Origin: Lachnospiraceae bacterium UBA3802
GTDB lineage: Bacteria; Bacillota; Clostridia; Lachnospirales; Lachnospiraceae
Direction of reading: 5' to 3'
Length of the DNA stretch: 9,423 nucleotides
Assembly (NCBI GenBank): GCA_002369155.1
Contig: DFEM01000117.1
Coordinates: 1-9,423 of the forward strand
The first letter of the stretch is position 1. Every line of letters begins with the position of its first letter. Of the stretch, positions 1-6,696 are shown piece by piece. A program made the translations under genes and the position numbers. Under the pieces are notes generated by a model. It saw nothing but the letters and a program-made list of their open reading frames with translations, was not told the DNA's origin and ran no database searches.

Positions 1-1568
1 TTTTTTGAAAAATTGAGCTTTCTTATATCATCTTCCATACTGTAAGTATGATTGTTTAAAATAAATATCGAATCTTCCATTTCAGGCAATTCATTCCTGT
101 GCCTTACGATAACAGGAATCGCATCATCCGAGAGATCTTCCACTACATATTGCTGGCCTGTATGAATGCATAAGTTATACTCTGCTATATATGTATCCGG
201 ACGACTGAATGAGAAGATAATCCATGTAACTGCTATTACTGCCATCGAATATTTTACAAACGGCATCTTCTCCATGTAAATCAGAATTACCGTACCTGTC
301 ATCGCAAGAGCTATTACAGTCAATGCCCATAATACATATACTCTTAAGAATGTTAATCCGTATACTCCTATGTAAAGAATCATCCTGTATGCACTTGAGA
401 AAAGCATTATAAATGTACACACACATATAAGAGTCAGCATTACCTTAAGTGCCTTGCTGTCCTTTGAATACTTTCTGCATACAAGTACAAGAATAAGGTT
501 GATGAGACATACAAACACAAGCTGGAAGAATCCTTCGTGAGCATAGTCGGCGTAGGTATATCCATCAGGAAGCGTACCGAATCCGAGGAAGAGATAAATA
601 ATCTGAATTGCCGAATACAATCCGTAGAAAACAAGCAATACCGAGCTTATGGTAATGGAAACAACAGGATTTCCGTTTCTCTTGTCTCTGACGGGTACCT
701 TAAGCCAATCCGCTCTGGCACACAATCTTTTTATTAGCGCATATCCGACAAAGAAAATTAATAAAGTTGTAAATACTATTCCCGAAAAATCCTCATCTAT
801 TCTGAAAGAAAAGATTTTTCTGAAAGTCTCCATGAACACTATATCCGATGACAGAAGAAGCGGAAGGACAACGCATAAAAGCGGTACGGATATTGCCAGT
901 CCGAGCAAAACATAAGGGAATACCTGTTTGCCTTTTCCTTTGTTTTCTTTCTTCTCATTGTTCTTGGATATACGAATCGGATCCAAAATGGGATCAAGTA
1001 CATAAGCAATGGATGTAGCTATCGTGGAAGTAATTGCCAAAAAATATCTTGATGCATCCCATGTCCTATTATCATAAAGATTATATAAAAACAATACGAA
1101 GAAAAATGCGAAAATAAATATTTTATCAAAAGTGATTAACACGGGGCTTGTTGTGATACAAACATTTATGCCCAGTAATTCTATAAACCCGATCAGTGCA
1201 AAAGAGAATTTTTTTAACTTCTCTCCCACAGCTTTTAAAAACATGCAGTAAACAACTACTGTTGCAGTGGTAAATAAAGGAAATGTAATTCCCATCGGGT
1301 TCTTGTATAAGCAGAATGTAAAGAATACCGCATAAATCCCGACAAGAATCATCCTTTTAATGAATTCGTTTTTATTGTCTGTCAGTTCAACCGACAAAGT
1401 CATTGTGCCATCTGTATTTTCTTCTTTGTTTGCTTTGAAAGTCTCAGAAACATTCATTAATGCTTCTGTTTTTTCTTTGATTCTGTCTGTCAAATCTTCT
1501 TTGATTGTTTCCGCAGGTTCGGTATCTGTATTCTCAATATTACCTGACAGATTATTTTCGTTTTCCAT
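1..1568 (-). CDS. DUF4173 family multi-pass membrane protein (partial, C-terminus off the window)
   Basis: Reading the minus strand from ATG 1568 gives an open frame of about 522 codons with no stop before the left edge, so the C-terminus is missing. A strong AGGAGG (1575-1580) lies 6 nt before the ATG. Residues 1 to about 70 are hydrophilic and acidic (MENENNLSGNIENTDTEPAE at the start) and probably cytoplasmic. Many hydrophobic segments follow. Family-typical stretches are YAHEGFFQLVF, then SSAYRMILYIGVYGLTFLRV, and near the edge a soluble part with DLSDDAIPV. These match my recollection of DUF4173, a family of unknown function. The upstream HTH gene ends 1 nt before this ATG (TGA-A-ATG) and the ribosome binding site lies inside that gene, so translation is probably coupled. 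The family call is fairly sure; the function is unknown. Confidence 0.85.
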   Translation of the reverse strand, partial: MENENNLSGNIENTDTEPAETIKEDLTDRIKEKTEALMNVSETFKANKEENTDGTMTLSVELTDNKNEFIKRMILVGIYAVFFTFCLYKNPMGITFPLFTTATVVVYCMFLKAVGEKLKKFSFALIGFIELLGINVCITTSPVLITFDKIFIFAFFFVLFLYNLYDNRTWDASRYFLAITSTIATSIAYVLDPILDPIRISKNNEKKENKGKGKQVFPYVLLGLAISVPLLCVVLPLLLSSDIVFMETFRKIFSFRIDEDFSGIVFTTLLIFFVGYALIKRLCARADWLKVPVRDKRNGNPVVSITISSVLLVFYGLYSAIQIIYLFLGFGTLPDGYTYADYAHEGFFQLVFVCLINLILVLVCRKYSKDSKALKVMLTLICVCTFIMLFSSAYRMILYIGVYGLTFLRVYVLWALTVIALAMTGTVILIYMEKMPFVKYSMAVIAVTWIIFSFSRPDTYIAEYNLCIHTGQQYVVEDLSDDAIPVIVRHRNELPEMEDSIFILNNHTYSMEDDIRKLNFSK

Positions 1569-1569
1569 T

Positions 1570-1830
1570 TCAATCCTCCTTAACATACTCAAACAAATCC
1601 CCGGGCTGACATTCAAGAATCTCACACATTTTAATTATCGTGTTTACTCTGATTGCCTTTGCTTTTCCGGTCTTTAATATAGACATGTTTGCCTGAGTTA
1701 TTCCTACTTTGGCGGCCAGTTCTCCCACGCTCATTTTTCTTTTGGCCAGCATTACATCGATGTTAAATACCAGGCGGCCGTTAACTTCTACTTCTTCTAT
1801 ATTTTCCAAATCGTTTTTATTTCTACCCAT
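1570..1830 (-). CDS. Small Cro/C1-type HTH regulator (HTH_26, YozG-like)
   Basis: An 86-residue protein made almost entirely of one helix-turn-helix domain. Residues about 25-82 read NIDVMLAKRKMSVGELAAKV, then GITQANMSILKTGKAKAIRV, and end in a CEILECQPGDLFEY motif typical of HTH_26 (PF13443). It is expected to bind DNA in the cytoplasm, probably as a dimer at the promoter of its own operon (inference). I chose ATG 1830 because GGTGAG (1840-1835) lies 4 nt upstream; an in-frame GTG at 1842 would add four residues and has no better site. The gene sits 15 nt after the DUF2975 stop and 1 nt before the DUF4173 start. B. subtilis YozG, next to the DUF2975 protein YoaS, is the closest known arrangement I recall. 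Its targets are unknown. Confidence 0.88.
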   Translation of the reverse strand: MGRNKNDLENIEEVEVNGRLVFNIDVMLAKRKMSVGELAAKVGITQANMSILKTGKAKAIRVNTIIKMCEILECQPGDLFEYVKED

Positions 1831-1845
1831 AAATCTCACCACCGT

Positions 1846-2325
1846 TTATACAGTAAGGTCATTCTCTTCTTTCATCTTTGCCGCTTTGATAACCAAATGC
1901 GAAAGCGCTGCGGCACATACGGAAAACGCGGTTCCCACAAAACATACAATCAACGCGATTCCCATTACAAAAGGATGTGACATGTCGACAAGAAGGAATA
2001 TGCCGTTAATAATAAAGTAATAAACCACATCCATAATCGTGATATACGAAACCCATTTAAGATGTCTGGCGTTTTCAAATGAGAACGAATTGTCCTTTCC
2101 TATATTACTTGCAACAAACCATCCGAGAAGCAACACAATGTAACAGGGGATTGCGGAAATCCAAATAGTAATAAGCCAGGGTAATACATTTCTTTGAAGC
2201 ATGGAATTCTGCTCAACAAGATATTTCATAAAATGAGGTATTATGCCTGCATATATTACTCCGCCGCAGACAGCAGTTCCGATAATTATAAACTTAAGCC
2301 AAAATGCCAATTCTTTTTGTTTCAT
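1846..2325 (-). CDS. DUF2975 family four-pass membrane protein (YoaS-like)
   Basis: A 159-residue protein with four hydrophobic segments: about residues 9-29 (FWLKFIIIGTAVCGGVIYAG), 48-72 (LPWLITIWISAIPCYIVLLL), 92-114 and 122-147. The layout fits DUF2975, including a loop rich in S, F and E between segments 2 and 3 (DNSFSFENARHLKWVSY), which in this family precedes a conserved third helix. The start is ATG 2325, with GGAGG (2335-2331) 5 nt upstream. The frame stays open back to 2520, but that extension would run through the promoter at 2400-2372 and is not credible. It is the first gene of the operon with the HTH and DUF4173 genes. DUF2975 genes are commonly paired with an HTH_26 gene. The role is unknown; sensing or transport is speculation. 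Confidence 0.85.
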   Translation of the reverse strand: MKQKELAFWLKFIIIGTAVCGGVIYAGIIPHFMKYLVEQNSMLQRNVLPWLITIWISAIPCYIVLLLGWFVASNIGKDNSFSFENARHLKWVSYITIMDVVYYFIINGIFLLVDMSHPFVMGIALIVCFVGTAFSVCAAALSHLVIKAAKMKEENDLTV

Positions 2326-2371
2326 AAAAACCTCCGCCTTTGTAAACAGTCTTACTGCTGTTTTCATACGT

Positions 2372-2400
2372 AATATACTCCAGCATTTTCGATTTGTCAA
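2372..2400 (-). promoter_or_regulatory. Sigma-A promoter of the DUF2975-HTH-DUF4173 operon
   Basis: On the minus strand TTGACA (2400-2395) and TATATT (2377-2372) are separated by exactly 17 bp, which predicts transcription starting near 2365 and a leader of about 40 nt. The -35 matches consensus fully and the -10 in five of six bases. No other gene lies between this promoter and ATG 2325. Confidence 0.8.
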
Positions 2401-2408
2401 TATATTTT

Positions 2409-2423
2409 TATCGTTTTTCGATA
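2409..2423. promoter_or_regulatory. Candidate operator: TATCG/CGATA palindrome upstream of the DUF2975 promoter
   Basis: TATCG-TTTTT-CGATA is a perfect 5-bp inverted repeat located 8 bp upstream of the -35 box of the minus-strand promoter. The octamer TTTTCGAT occurs here (2415-2422) and again at 2386-2393 inside the promoter spacer. The two copies start 29 bp apart and bracket the -35 element. This could be the site of the operon's own HTH regulator, but the surrounding DNA is very AT-rich and chance is possible. Confidence 0.3.
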
Positions 2424-2521
2424 TATTTATTTTCTTTTGCAATATTTTTTTATTGAAGAATTGTGAAATTCGCGCCGTTTTTTTCTCTTTTTCATAGTAA
2501 ATATAATTTTTAAAAAACATG

Positions 2522-2550
2522 TTGACAATTTATATTTGATAAAATATAAT
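2522..2550 (+). promoter_or_regulatory. Perfect-consensus sigma-A promoter of the gpx-ohrR operon
   Basis: TTGACA (2522-2527) and TATAAT (2545-2550) are separated by 17 bp, so both hexamers and the spacing match consensus. Transcription should start near 2557, about 30 nt before the gpx ATG. So strong a core promoter is what one expects where a repressor sets the output. Confidence 0.88.
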
Positions 2551-2558
2551 TGCGTCAA
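2522..2558. promoter_or_regulatory. Dyad covering the gpx promoter, candidate OhrR operator
   Basis: An imperfect inverted repeat spans the whole promoter. The inner arms TATATTT (2531-2537) and AAATATA (2542-2548) are perfect around a 4-nt centre. CAAT (2526-2529) and ATTG (2549-2552) extend them after one bulged base, and TTGA/TCAA close the ends. Known OhrR operators are AT-rich inverted repeats with ACAATT/AATTGT halves, and ACAATT (2527-2530 with flanks) and ATAATTG (2546-2552) resemble such halves, but the spacing is not the classical one. Binding by the OhrR encoded downstream is inference. Confidence 0.4.
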
Positions 2559-2586
2559 AGATAAGCAAAACAAAGGAGGTAGCAAC

Positions 2587-3129
2587 ATGGGATTTTACGA
2601 TCAGAGTATAATGGCAGCCAACGGAGAAATGGTATCTATGAAAGATTATGAGGGCAAGGTAGTGCTCGTTGTGAATACTGCCACCGGTTGCGGTTTTACG
2701 CCTCATTACAAAGATATCGAGAGTATGTATGAAGAATATCATGATAAAGGATTCGAAGTAATCGACGTTCCCTGCAATCAGTTCGCAGGTCAGACACCCG
2801 GTACGGATGAAGAGATTCATGAATTCTGCACATTAAAATACAATACACAGTTTCCTCAGATGAAGAAAACGGATGTCAACGGCGAAAACGCAACTCCGCT
2901 CTTTAAATATCTTAAAGAGCAGAAAGGTTTTGAAGGCTTCGGAAAAGGACCTTCTGCATTGGCAATGTCAGCAATGCTTTCAAAGATTGACAAGGATTAT
3001 AAGAACAATTCAGAGATCAAGTGGAACTTTACCAAATTCGTAATTGACAGAAAAGGCAATGTAGTTGCCCGTTTCGAGCCTACAGCCAAAATGAGTGAAG
3101 TAGCTAAATGTGTAGCAAGTCTTATTTAA
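2587..3129 (+). CDS. gpx: Glutathione peroxidase family, 2-Cys thioredoxin-dependent type
   Basis: A 180-residue cytoplasmic protein expected to reduce hydrogen peroxide and organic hydroperoxides. The catalytic residues of the family are present: Cys35 (NTATGCGFTPHY; cysteine, not selenocysteine), Gln69 (PCNQFAGQTPG), Trp146 and Asn147 (KWNFTKFVIDRKGNVVARF). Cys81 in EIHEFCTLKYNTQFP aligns with the resolving cysteine of the thioredoxin-using plant and insect type, so the electron donor is more likely thioredoxin than glutathione, as in most Firmicutes. The length fits bacterial family members. ATG 2587 is chosen because AAGGAGGT (2573-2580) lies 6 nt upstream; an in-frame ATG at 2536 lies inside the promoter. 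The gene is followed 12 nt later by ohrR, giving a peroxide-responsive operon. Confidence 0.95.
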   Translation: MGFYDQSIMAANGEMVSMKDYEGKVVLVVNTATGCGFTPHYKDIESMYEEYHDKGFEVIDVPCNQFAGQTPGTDEEIHEFCTLKYNTQFPQMKKTDVNGENATPLFKYLKEQKGFEGFGKGPSALAMSAMLSKIDKDYKNNSEIKWNFTKFVIDRKGNVVARFEPTAKMSEVAKCVASLI

Positions 3130-3141
3130 TAAAGGATTAAT

Positions 3142-3567
3142 ATGTCACAGCCATACGACCAGTTAAAACTTAAAAATCAGCTTTGTTTTCCTCTATATGC
3201 AGCAGCCCGAAGAATCGTGAATGCGTACACCCCTCTTCTTAAGCCATTGGGACTCACCTACACCCAATACATCGTATTCATGGTTCTTTGGGAAAAAGAA
3301 GAAGTAACGGTCGGAGAACTCGGTCAGACACTTTCATTGGATGCCGGTACTCTCACTCCTTTACTTAAGAAACTCGAAAAAGAAGGATACATTAAGCGTA
3401 CTCATTCCAAACAGGATGAGAGAATCACACTTATTAAGCTCACCAAAAAAGGTGATGCCTTAAAAGAAGACTGTAAAGATATCCCTCCTAAGGTTTCATC
3501 CGTAGTTTCAGACCTGTCTATGGATGAAATAGAAACACTTTACAATCTGCTATACAAAATAGTTTAA
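3142..3567 (+). CDS. ohrR: OhrR-type MarR family peroxide-sensing repressor
   Basis: A 141-residue MarR family winged-helix protein. It carries the OhrR hallmarks: the N-terminal QLCFPLYAA with the redox cysteine at position 15, and Tyr29 and Tyr40, which correspond to the tyrosines that contact the reactive cysteine in B. subtilis OhrR. The recognition region reads LSLDAGTLTPLLKKLEKEGYIKR, close to the family motif LDSGTLTPLLKRLE, and the wing has the usual DER. No second cysteine near the C-terminus corresponds to the 2-Cys type; the only other cysteine is in KEDCKDIPP at about residue 113, so a 1-Cys mechanism with a small thiol is likely. It follows gpx by 12 nt with AAAGGA (3131-3136) 5 nt before the ATG. 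It probably represses the gpx operon until oxidised by organic hydroperoxides (inference). Confidence 0.92.
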   Translation: MSQPYDQLKLKNQLCFPLYAAARRIVNAYTPLLKPLGLTYTQYIVFMVLWEKEEVTVGELGQTLSLDAGTLTPLLKKLEKEGYIKRTHSKQDERITLIKLTKKGDALKEDCKDIPPKVSSVVSDLSMDEIETLYNLLYKIV

Positions 3568-3578
3568 CCAAAGATTGG

Positions 3579-3612
3579 AAAAAACCGTAATCCCCCCTGA
3601 TTACGGTTTTTT
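3579..3612 (+). terminator. Intrinsic terminator of the gpx-ohrR operon
   Basis: A perfect 14-bp stem pairs AAAAAACCGTAATC (3579-3592) with GATTACGGTTTTTT (3599-3612) around a CCCCCT loop, followed by CTTTTT. It begins 12 nt after the ohrR stop. The A-tract before the stem could make it work in the other direction too, but no minus-strand gene needs it. Confidence 0.93.
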
Positions 3613-3627
3613 CTTTTTGAGAACTTG

Positions 3628-3636
3628 TGATACAAT
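3628..3636 (+). promoter_or_regulatory. Extended -10 promoter of the propeller-like gene
   Basis: TG-A-TACAAT is an extended -10 element (TGnTATAAT type) 16 nt after the gpx-ohrR terminator. The place for a -35 box is filled by the T-run of that terminator, with no good hexamer, as is usual for extended -10 promoters. Transcription starting 7-8 nt downstream would begin at about 3643-3644, at the ATG itself. Confidence 0.55.
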
Positions 3637-3643
3637 ATGTACT

Positions 3644-4663
3644 ATGTATACGGATAAAGACTTAAAACCAAAACAATCAAAAAAAAGCAGATTGCTTTAT
3701 ATTCTTCTTGTTACCGTCGTTTTAATCATAACGATAATTATAGGAGCCAAAATGCTTTATAAAAAATCATTGGATAAATATTATAAAAACTGCAATGAAC
3801 TCTTTACCATCCCGGATATCGACAAGGGATTTATTCCTCAGGGAATTGCATTCAATAAAGAAAACAATATGTATTTGCTTACCGGTTATATGGGGAATGG
3901 CAGTGCTTCTCCCATCTATTTAATCGATGCAGACTCTAAATCGGTCAAAAAAGTATTAATGTATACTCCGGAAAACAAACCTTTCAAAGGACATGCCGGA
4001 GGATTATCCGTTATCGGCAATGAAGTTTATGTTGCAGGAAGCACCGATTACTGTATGTATGTTTTTTCTCTTGATGATTTGTTAAATGCAGAAAATAACA
4101 GTACGTTGTCTTACAAAGATATCGTCTCATTAAAGAATGACGATGATTTTCTTCGTGTATCTTTCACATCGGAAAATAACGGAATTCTATTTGCGGGAGA
4201 ATTTCATAAATCTCCCATTTTTTACACGCATGAATCACATGAAATTTCCACGGGGGACGGCGTTCAAAACGCATATCTTTTCGGTTTTAATGTTAACGAA
4301 AACACTGCAGAACCGGCCATCGTTTACTCCATTCCCGACAAAGTTCAGGGAGCATGTTTTCACGATAACAAAGTTTATTTATCCATATCGCACGGAGCCG
4401 CTCCTGCTGAAATTTGCGAATATGATTTGAAAAAAATAGAATCATCGCAAACACATACTGTACTCGGTAAAGAAATACCTTTGTATGTATTGGATGATTC
4501 CAACGTAAGTCACAAATACAAAATACCGCCGATGTCCGAAGAAATCATCTTTGTAAACGATGATCTCGTCACATTGCACGAATGTGCTTCCAATCGTTAT
4601 ATCTTCGGAAAGTTTATATCAGCGAAAAAAACATATTCCATAAACTTACAAAAAATGTTTTAA
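3644..4663 (+). CDS. Membrane-anchored extracytoplasmic protein, probably beta-propeller-like, function unknown
   Basis: A 339-residue protein. Residues 1-16 are lysine-rich and residues 17-35 form one hydrophobic helix (LLYILLVTVVLIITIIIGA) with no lipobox or clear cleavage site, so it is probably an N-in/C-out anchor. The rest is soluble, with repeated beta-rich units: GFIPQGIAF, LLTGYMGNGSASPIYLIDAD, GHAGGLSVIGNEVYVAGS, NGILFAGEF, DKVQGACFHDNKVYLSISHG and near the end PPMSEEIIFVNDDLVTLHE. This pattern resembles a family of uncharacterised secreted proteins of Gram-positive bacteria that I remember, and a six-bladed propeller is plausible. ATG 3644 is preferred over a TTG at 3575 that lies at the base of the terminator. 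No ribosome binding site precedes it. Its last 50 bp overlap the 3' end of the convergent gene. Confidence 0.7.
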   Translation: MYTDKDLKPKQSKKSRLLYILLVTVVLIITIIIGAKMLYKKSLDKYYKNCNELFTIPDIDKGFIPQGIAFNKENNMYLLTGYMGNGSASPIYLIDADSKSVKKVLMYTPENKPFKGHAGGLSVIGNEVYVAGSTDYCMYVFSLDDLLNAENNSTLSYKDIVSLKNDDDFLRVSFTSENNGILFAGEFHKSPIFYTHESHEISTGDGVQNAYLFGFNVNENTAEPAIVYSIPDKVQGACFHDNKVYLSISHGAAPAEICEYDLKKIESSQTHTVLGKEIPLYVLDDSNVSHKYKIPPMSEEIIFVNDDLVTLHECASNRYIFGKFISAKKTYSINLQKMF

Positions 4664-6155
4664 CTGCGTCAAAAGGAAATAAGTTTATGGCATTTGCCGA
4701 AACAAAGGCAAAAGATAAAGCCGCAATAACAACGGTTATGAGGATTATTAATGCTTTATATTTTCTTTCTCTGAATACAACTCGATTAATATCTTCTTTA
4801 TATTTCTTTAATAAAGGATTTTCGGATCCTTTTTTATTATTATCTGATTTTTCTTTGGAATCGATACCAAGCTGCAATTCACCTACTATGCAATTTAACA
4901 TGCTCATCATCTTTCCTAACTGATTATCCAAATGATCCTTTCCGGCAAAAGGCGAATCCAGAATGCATTGAGTAACCGCTTGCAGATTTTGAACGCAAAG
5001 TCTTCTTATACGAATAATCTCTTTTATCTGATCATTTATTTTACTGTTCTTTTCTTCGTATTGGTCTAATTTCTTATTGATATCATCAAATACATAATTA
5101 ATCGCTTTATGGATTTTTTTGTTTGATTTTATGCATATAAAACTAATCAAAATCCAAAGAATAAAAATGATCGCCAAGACTATAATTCTTCTGTAATCAG
5201 GCAAAGCTTTATATTGCGTCAAATCCCAGAATTCTTTCCAGACACTGACAATCATGAACGAGGAAGCCACTTCATATAAAGGCGACTCTTTTCTTCCGAA
5301 TGCAATCTGGCGCATAGCCCAAGTAAATAAACCCAAACCGATTAAAATTCCGGTAAATATTAAGGCATCGGAAAGATTCATCTGCAAGAAGCTGCCTGCA
5401 GTCCCAAATGAATGTTTATATGTACTCAATATTACAATTGCAAAAAATACCAGAAATGATAAAAATCCAACTAAATCAAAGCGAATCAACCCGCCCTTTT
5501 CGTCTTTAACTTCCAAAGCCAAATCTCTGGGTTTTACTATCTGCAATTCTTCGCTTCCGCTTTGAGATACATAAGGGCCTGCCAGATTAAGCAGCTCGGC
5601 AATCCTTTCTCTCATTTCATACTTTTTCTTGTGAAATCTTTTTCGTCCGCCGAGCATGGCCTTGGTCATTCCTATCATGCCTCCCGGATTATTAAAGACT
5701 TCGTTTTCCTCAATAAAACTTGAAAAAGTAGGTGCAATAACAATCAAACCGATTTCTCTTAAATTCTCATAGTACGAAATACGTACATCTTCAGGCGAAT
5801 TCTGCTCTGAATCACTTGCCTTTGTACTTAAATCAGAAGTTTTGTCCGAATTCTTGTTTTGGGTTTTTCTAATATCAGCAATGATATCATTTACAGCTTT
5901 TTTGATTCTGTATTTCATCAATTTCAGATATTTGTATTGATGAAAAGCATTTAAAGCCAGCATTCCGGCCAAAATCACCGTCGTATACAAATAAATGTTT
6001 TTAAAAGATAATCCAAAGAAAAACAGATTAGCCAGCGAGATGTACATTGAAACAACAATACATTCAAATGTCACAGCTTCATATCTGCTTTGAGAATATG
6101 TTCTTATATAGTGAAACGAAAATACCAGGATTACGGAAAAAATAATTATACTCAT
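4614..6155 (-). CDS. Multi-pass membrane protein with coiled-coil regions, unknown function
   Basis: A 513-residue protein not recognised as any known family. Hydrophobic segments lie at about residues 2-18, 30-51, 54-71, 228-245, 264-281, 324-342 and 468-485, with a further hydrophobic tail at 500-513. Two long charged stretches separate them. Residues 72-227 hold a lysine- and serine-rich linker and a conserved-looking patch, FNNPGGMIGMTKAMLGGRKR, at about 154-173. Residues 343-467 are predicted helical, with heptad-like DDINKKLDQYEEKNSKINDQ. ATG 6155 is 5 nt after the stop of the upstream gene. An in-frame GTG at 6170 overlaps that stop and would add five residues; neither start has a clear ribosome binding site, so coupling to the upstream gene is likely. 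No catalytic motif is visible. Only its two-gene context gives any hint: a membrane complex with the protein before it. Confidence 0.75.
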   Translation of the reverse strand: MSIIIFSVILVFSFHYIRTYSQSRYEAVTFECIVVSMYISLANLFFFGLSFKNIYLYTTVILAGMLALNAFHQYKYLKLMKYRIKKAVNDIIADIRKTQNKNSDKTSDLSTKASDSEQNSPEDVRISYYENLREIGLIVIAPTFSSFIEENEVFNNPGGMIGMTKAMLGGRKRFHKKKYEMRERIAELLNLAGPYVSQSGSEELQIVKPRDLALEVKDEKGGLIRFDLVGFLSFLVFFAIVILSTYKHSFGTAGSFLQMNLSDALIFTGILIGLGLFTWAMRQIAFGRKESPLYEVASSFMIVSVWKEFWDLTQYKALPDYRRIIVLAIIFILWILISFICIKSNKKIHKAINYVFDDINKKLDQYEEKNSKINDQIKEIIRIRRLCVQNLQAVTQCILDSPFAGKDHLDNQLGKMMSMLNCIVGELQLGIDSKEKSDNNKKGSENPLLKKYKEDINRVVFRERKYKALIILITVVIAALSFAFVSANAINLFPFDAVKTFFVSLWNMFFSLI

Positions 6156-6160
6156 ATGCT

Positions 6161-6655
6161 TTATAACCACTCGTCATTCTTTAAAAAATTTATGAAATAG
6201 GATAACTTCTTTATATATCTGTTTCTAAGTTCCAATTTCTGATTTACGTCTATATAAAAAATACTTTGTTCTTCCAATTGTTCGCTGATTCTCTTTAATG
6301 CACTAATATAATATTTGCTGTTCTTATGAAACTCTTCCATCTCCTTGATAATCTTATAATGCGGAGTATTGGCCCAGAATCTGTAGCTGATTACTTCTTC
6401 TATTACAGAATCGGCCTTTCCCATTTGTTCGACAATACCTGCCGGATTACTCCTATCGTCTATGTTATTAATAATTGCATCGAGTTTTTGGATGTATTCA
6501 CGCTTGTTTTCCACATAATCTTTTTCATCATCACGCTGATCCAAAAGCCATAAATACAATGTAAATACCAAAGCTATAACGGTAAAGACACATGAAATGA
6601 TGTCTATAAATATTGCATTATTGTTAAGGAATTCCAAAATGGATTTAAATGTCAT
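6161..6655 (-). CDS. Single-pass membrane protein with cytoplasmic coiled coil, unknown function
   Basis: A 164-residue protein. Residues 14-38 form one transmembrane helix (AIFIDIISCVFTVIALVFTL and on), followed by a strongly charged helical region, DQRDDEKDYVENKREYIQKL, that continues to the C-terminus with heptad-like spacing (KRISEQLEEQSIF). No domain is recognised. ATG 6655 has GGGAGA (6667-6662) upstream at normal distance. It is the first gene of a two-gene unit: the large membrane protein starts within or 5 nt after its stop, so the two are almost certainly translated together and may form one complex (inference). Expression comes from the promoter at 6770-6742, with a leader of about 80 nt containing a stem-loop. 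Confidence 0.75.
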   Translation of the reverse strand: MTFKSILEFLNNNAIFIDIISCVFTVIALVFTLYLWLLDQRDDEKDYVENKREYIQKLDAIINNIDDRSNPAGIVEQMGKADSVIEEVISYRFWANTPHYKIIKEMEEFHKNSKYYISALKRISEQLEEQSIFYIDVNQKLELRNRYIKKLSYFINFLKNDEWL

Positions 6656-6696
6656 AATAATTCTCCCAAAAAGAGCATTTATTTTTGAATAAAATC

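Noticed and set aside
175..634. Short minus-strand frames at 175-426 and 440-634
   Set aside because: They lie in other frames inside the long DUF4173 gene, which is continuous on the same strand and has family motifs here.
1360..2020. Plus-strand frames at 1360-1677 and 1709-2020
   Set aside because: They are antisense to the DUF4173, HTH and DUF2975 genes, lack ribosome binding sites and show no domain.
2326..2520. N-terminal extension of the DUF2975 protein to a start at 2520
   Set aside because: It would run through the promoter at 2400-2372, it is lysine- and asparagine-rich low-complexity sequence, and ATG 2325 has a strong GGAGG.
2536..2586. Upstream ATG extending the glutathione peroxidase by 17 residues
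   Set aside because: It lies inside the promoter between the -35 and -10 boxes, while ATG 2587 has a perfect AAGGAGGT at the right distance.
3575..3643. TTG start giving 23 extra residues on the propeller-like protein
   Set aside because: The extension would be translated through the gpx-ohrR terminator stem and upstream of the extended -10 promoter, and it has no ribosome binding site.
2549..5220. TGCGTCAAA occurring near 2551, 4666 and 5216
   Set aside because: The copies are in unrelated contexts (promoter start, gene end, gene interior) with no shared flanks, so chance is the simplest explanation.
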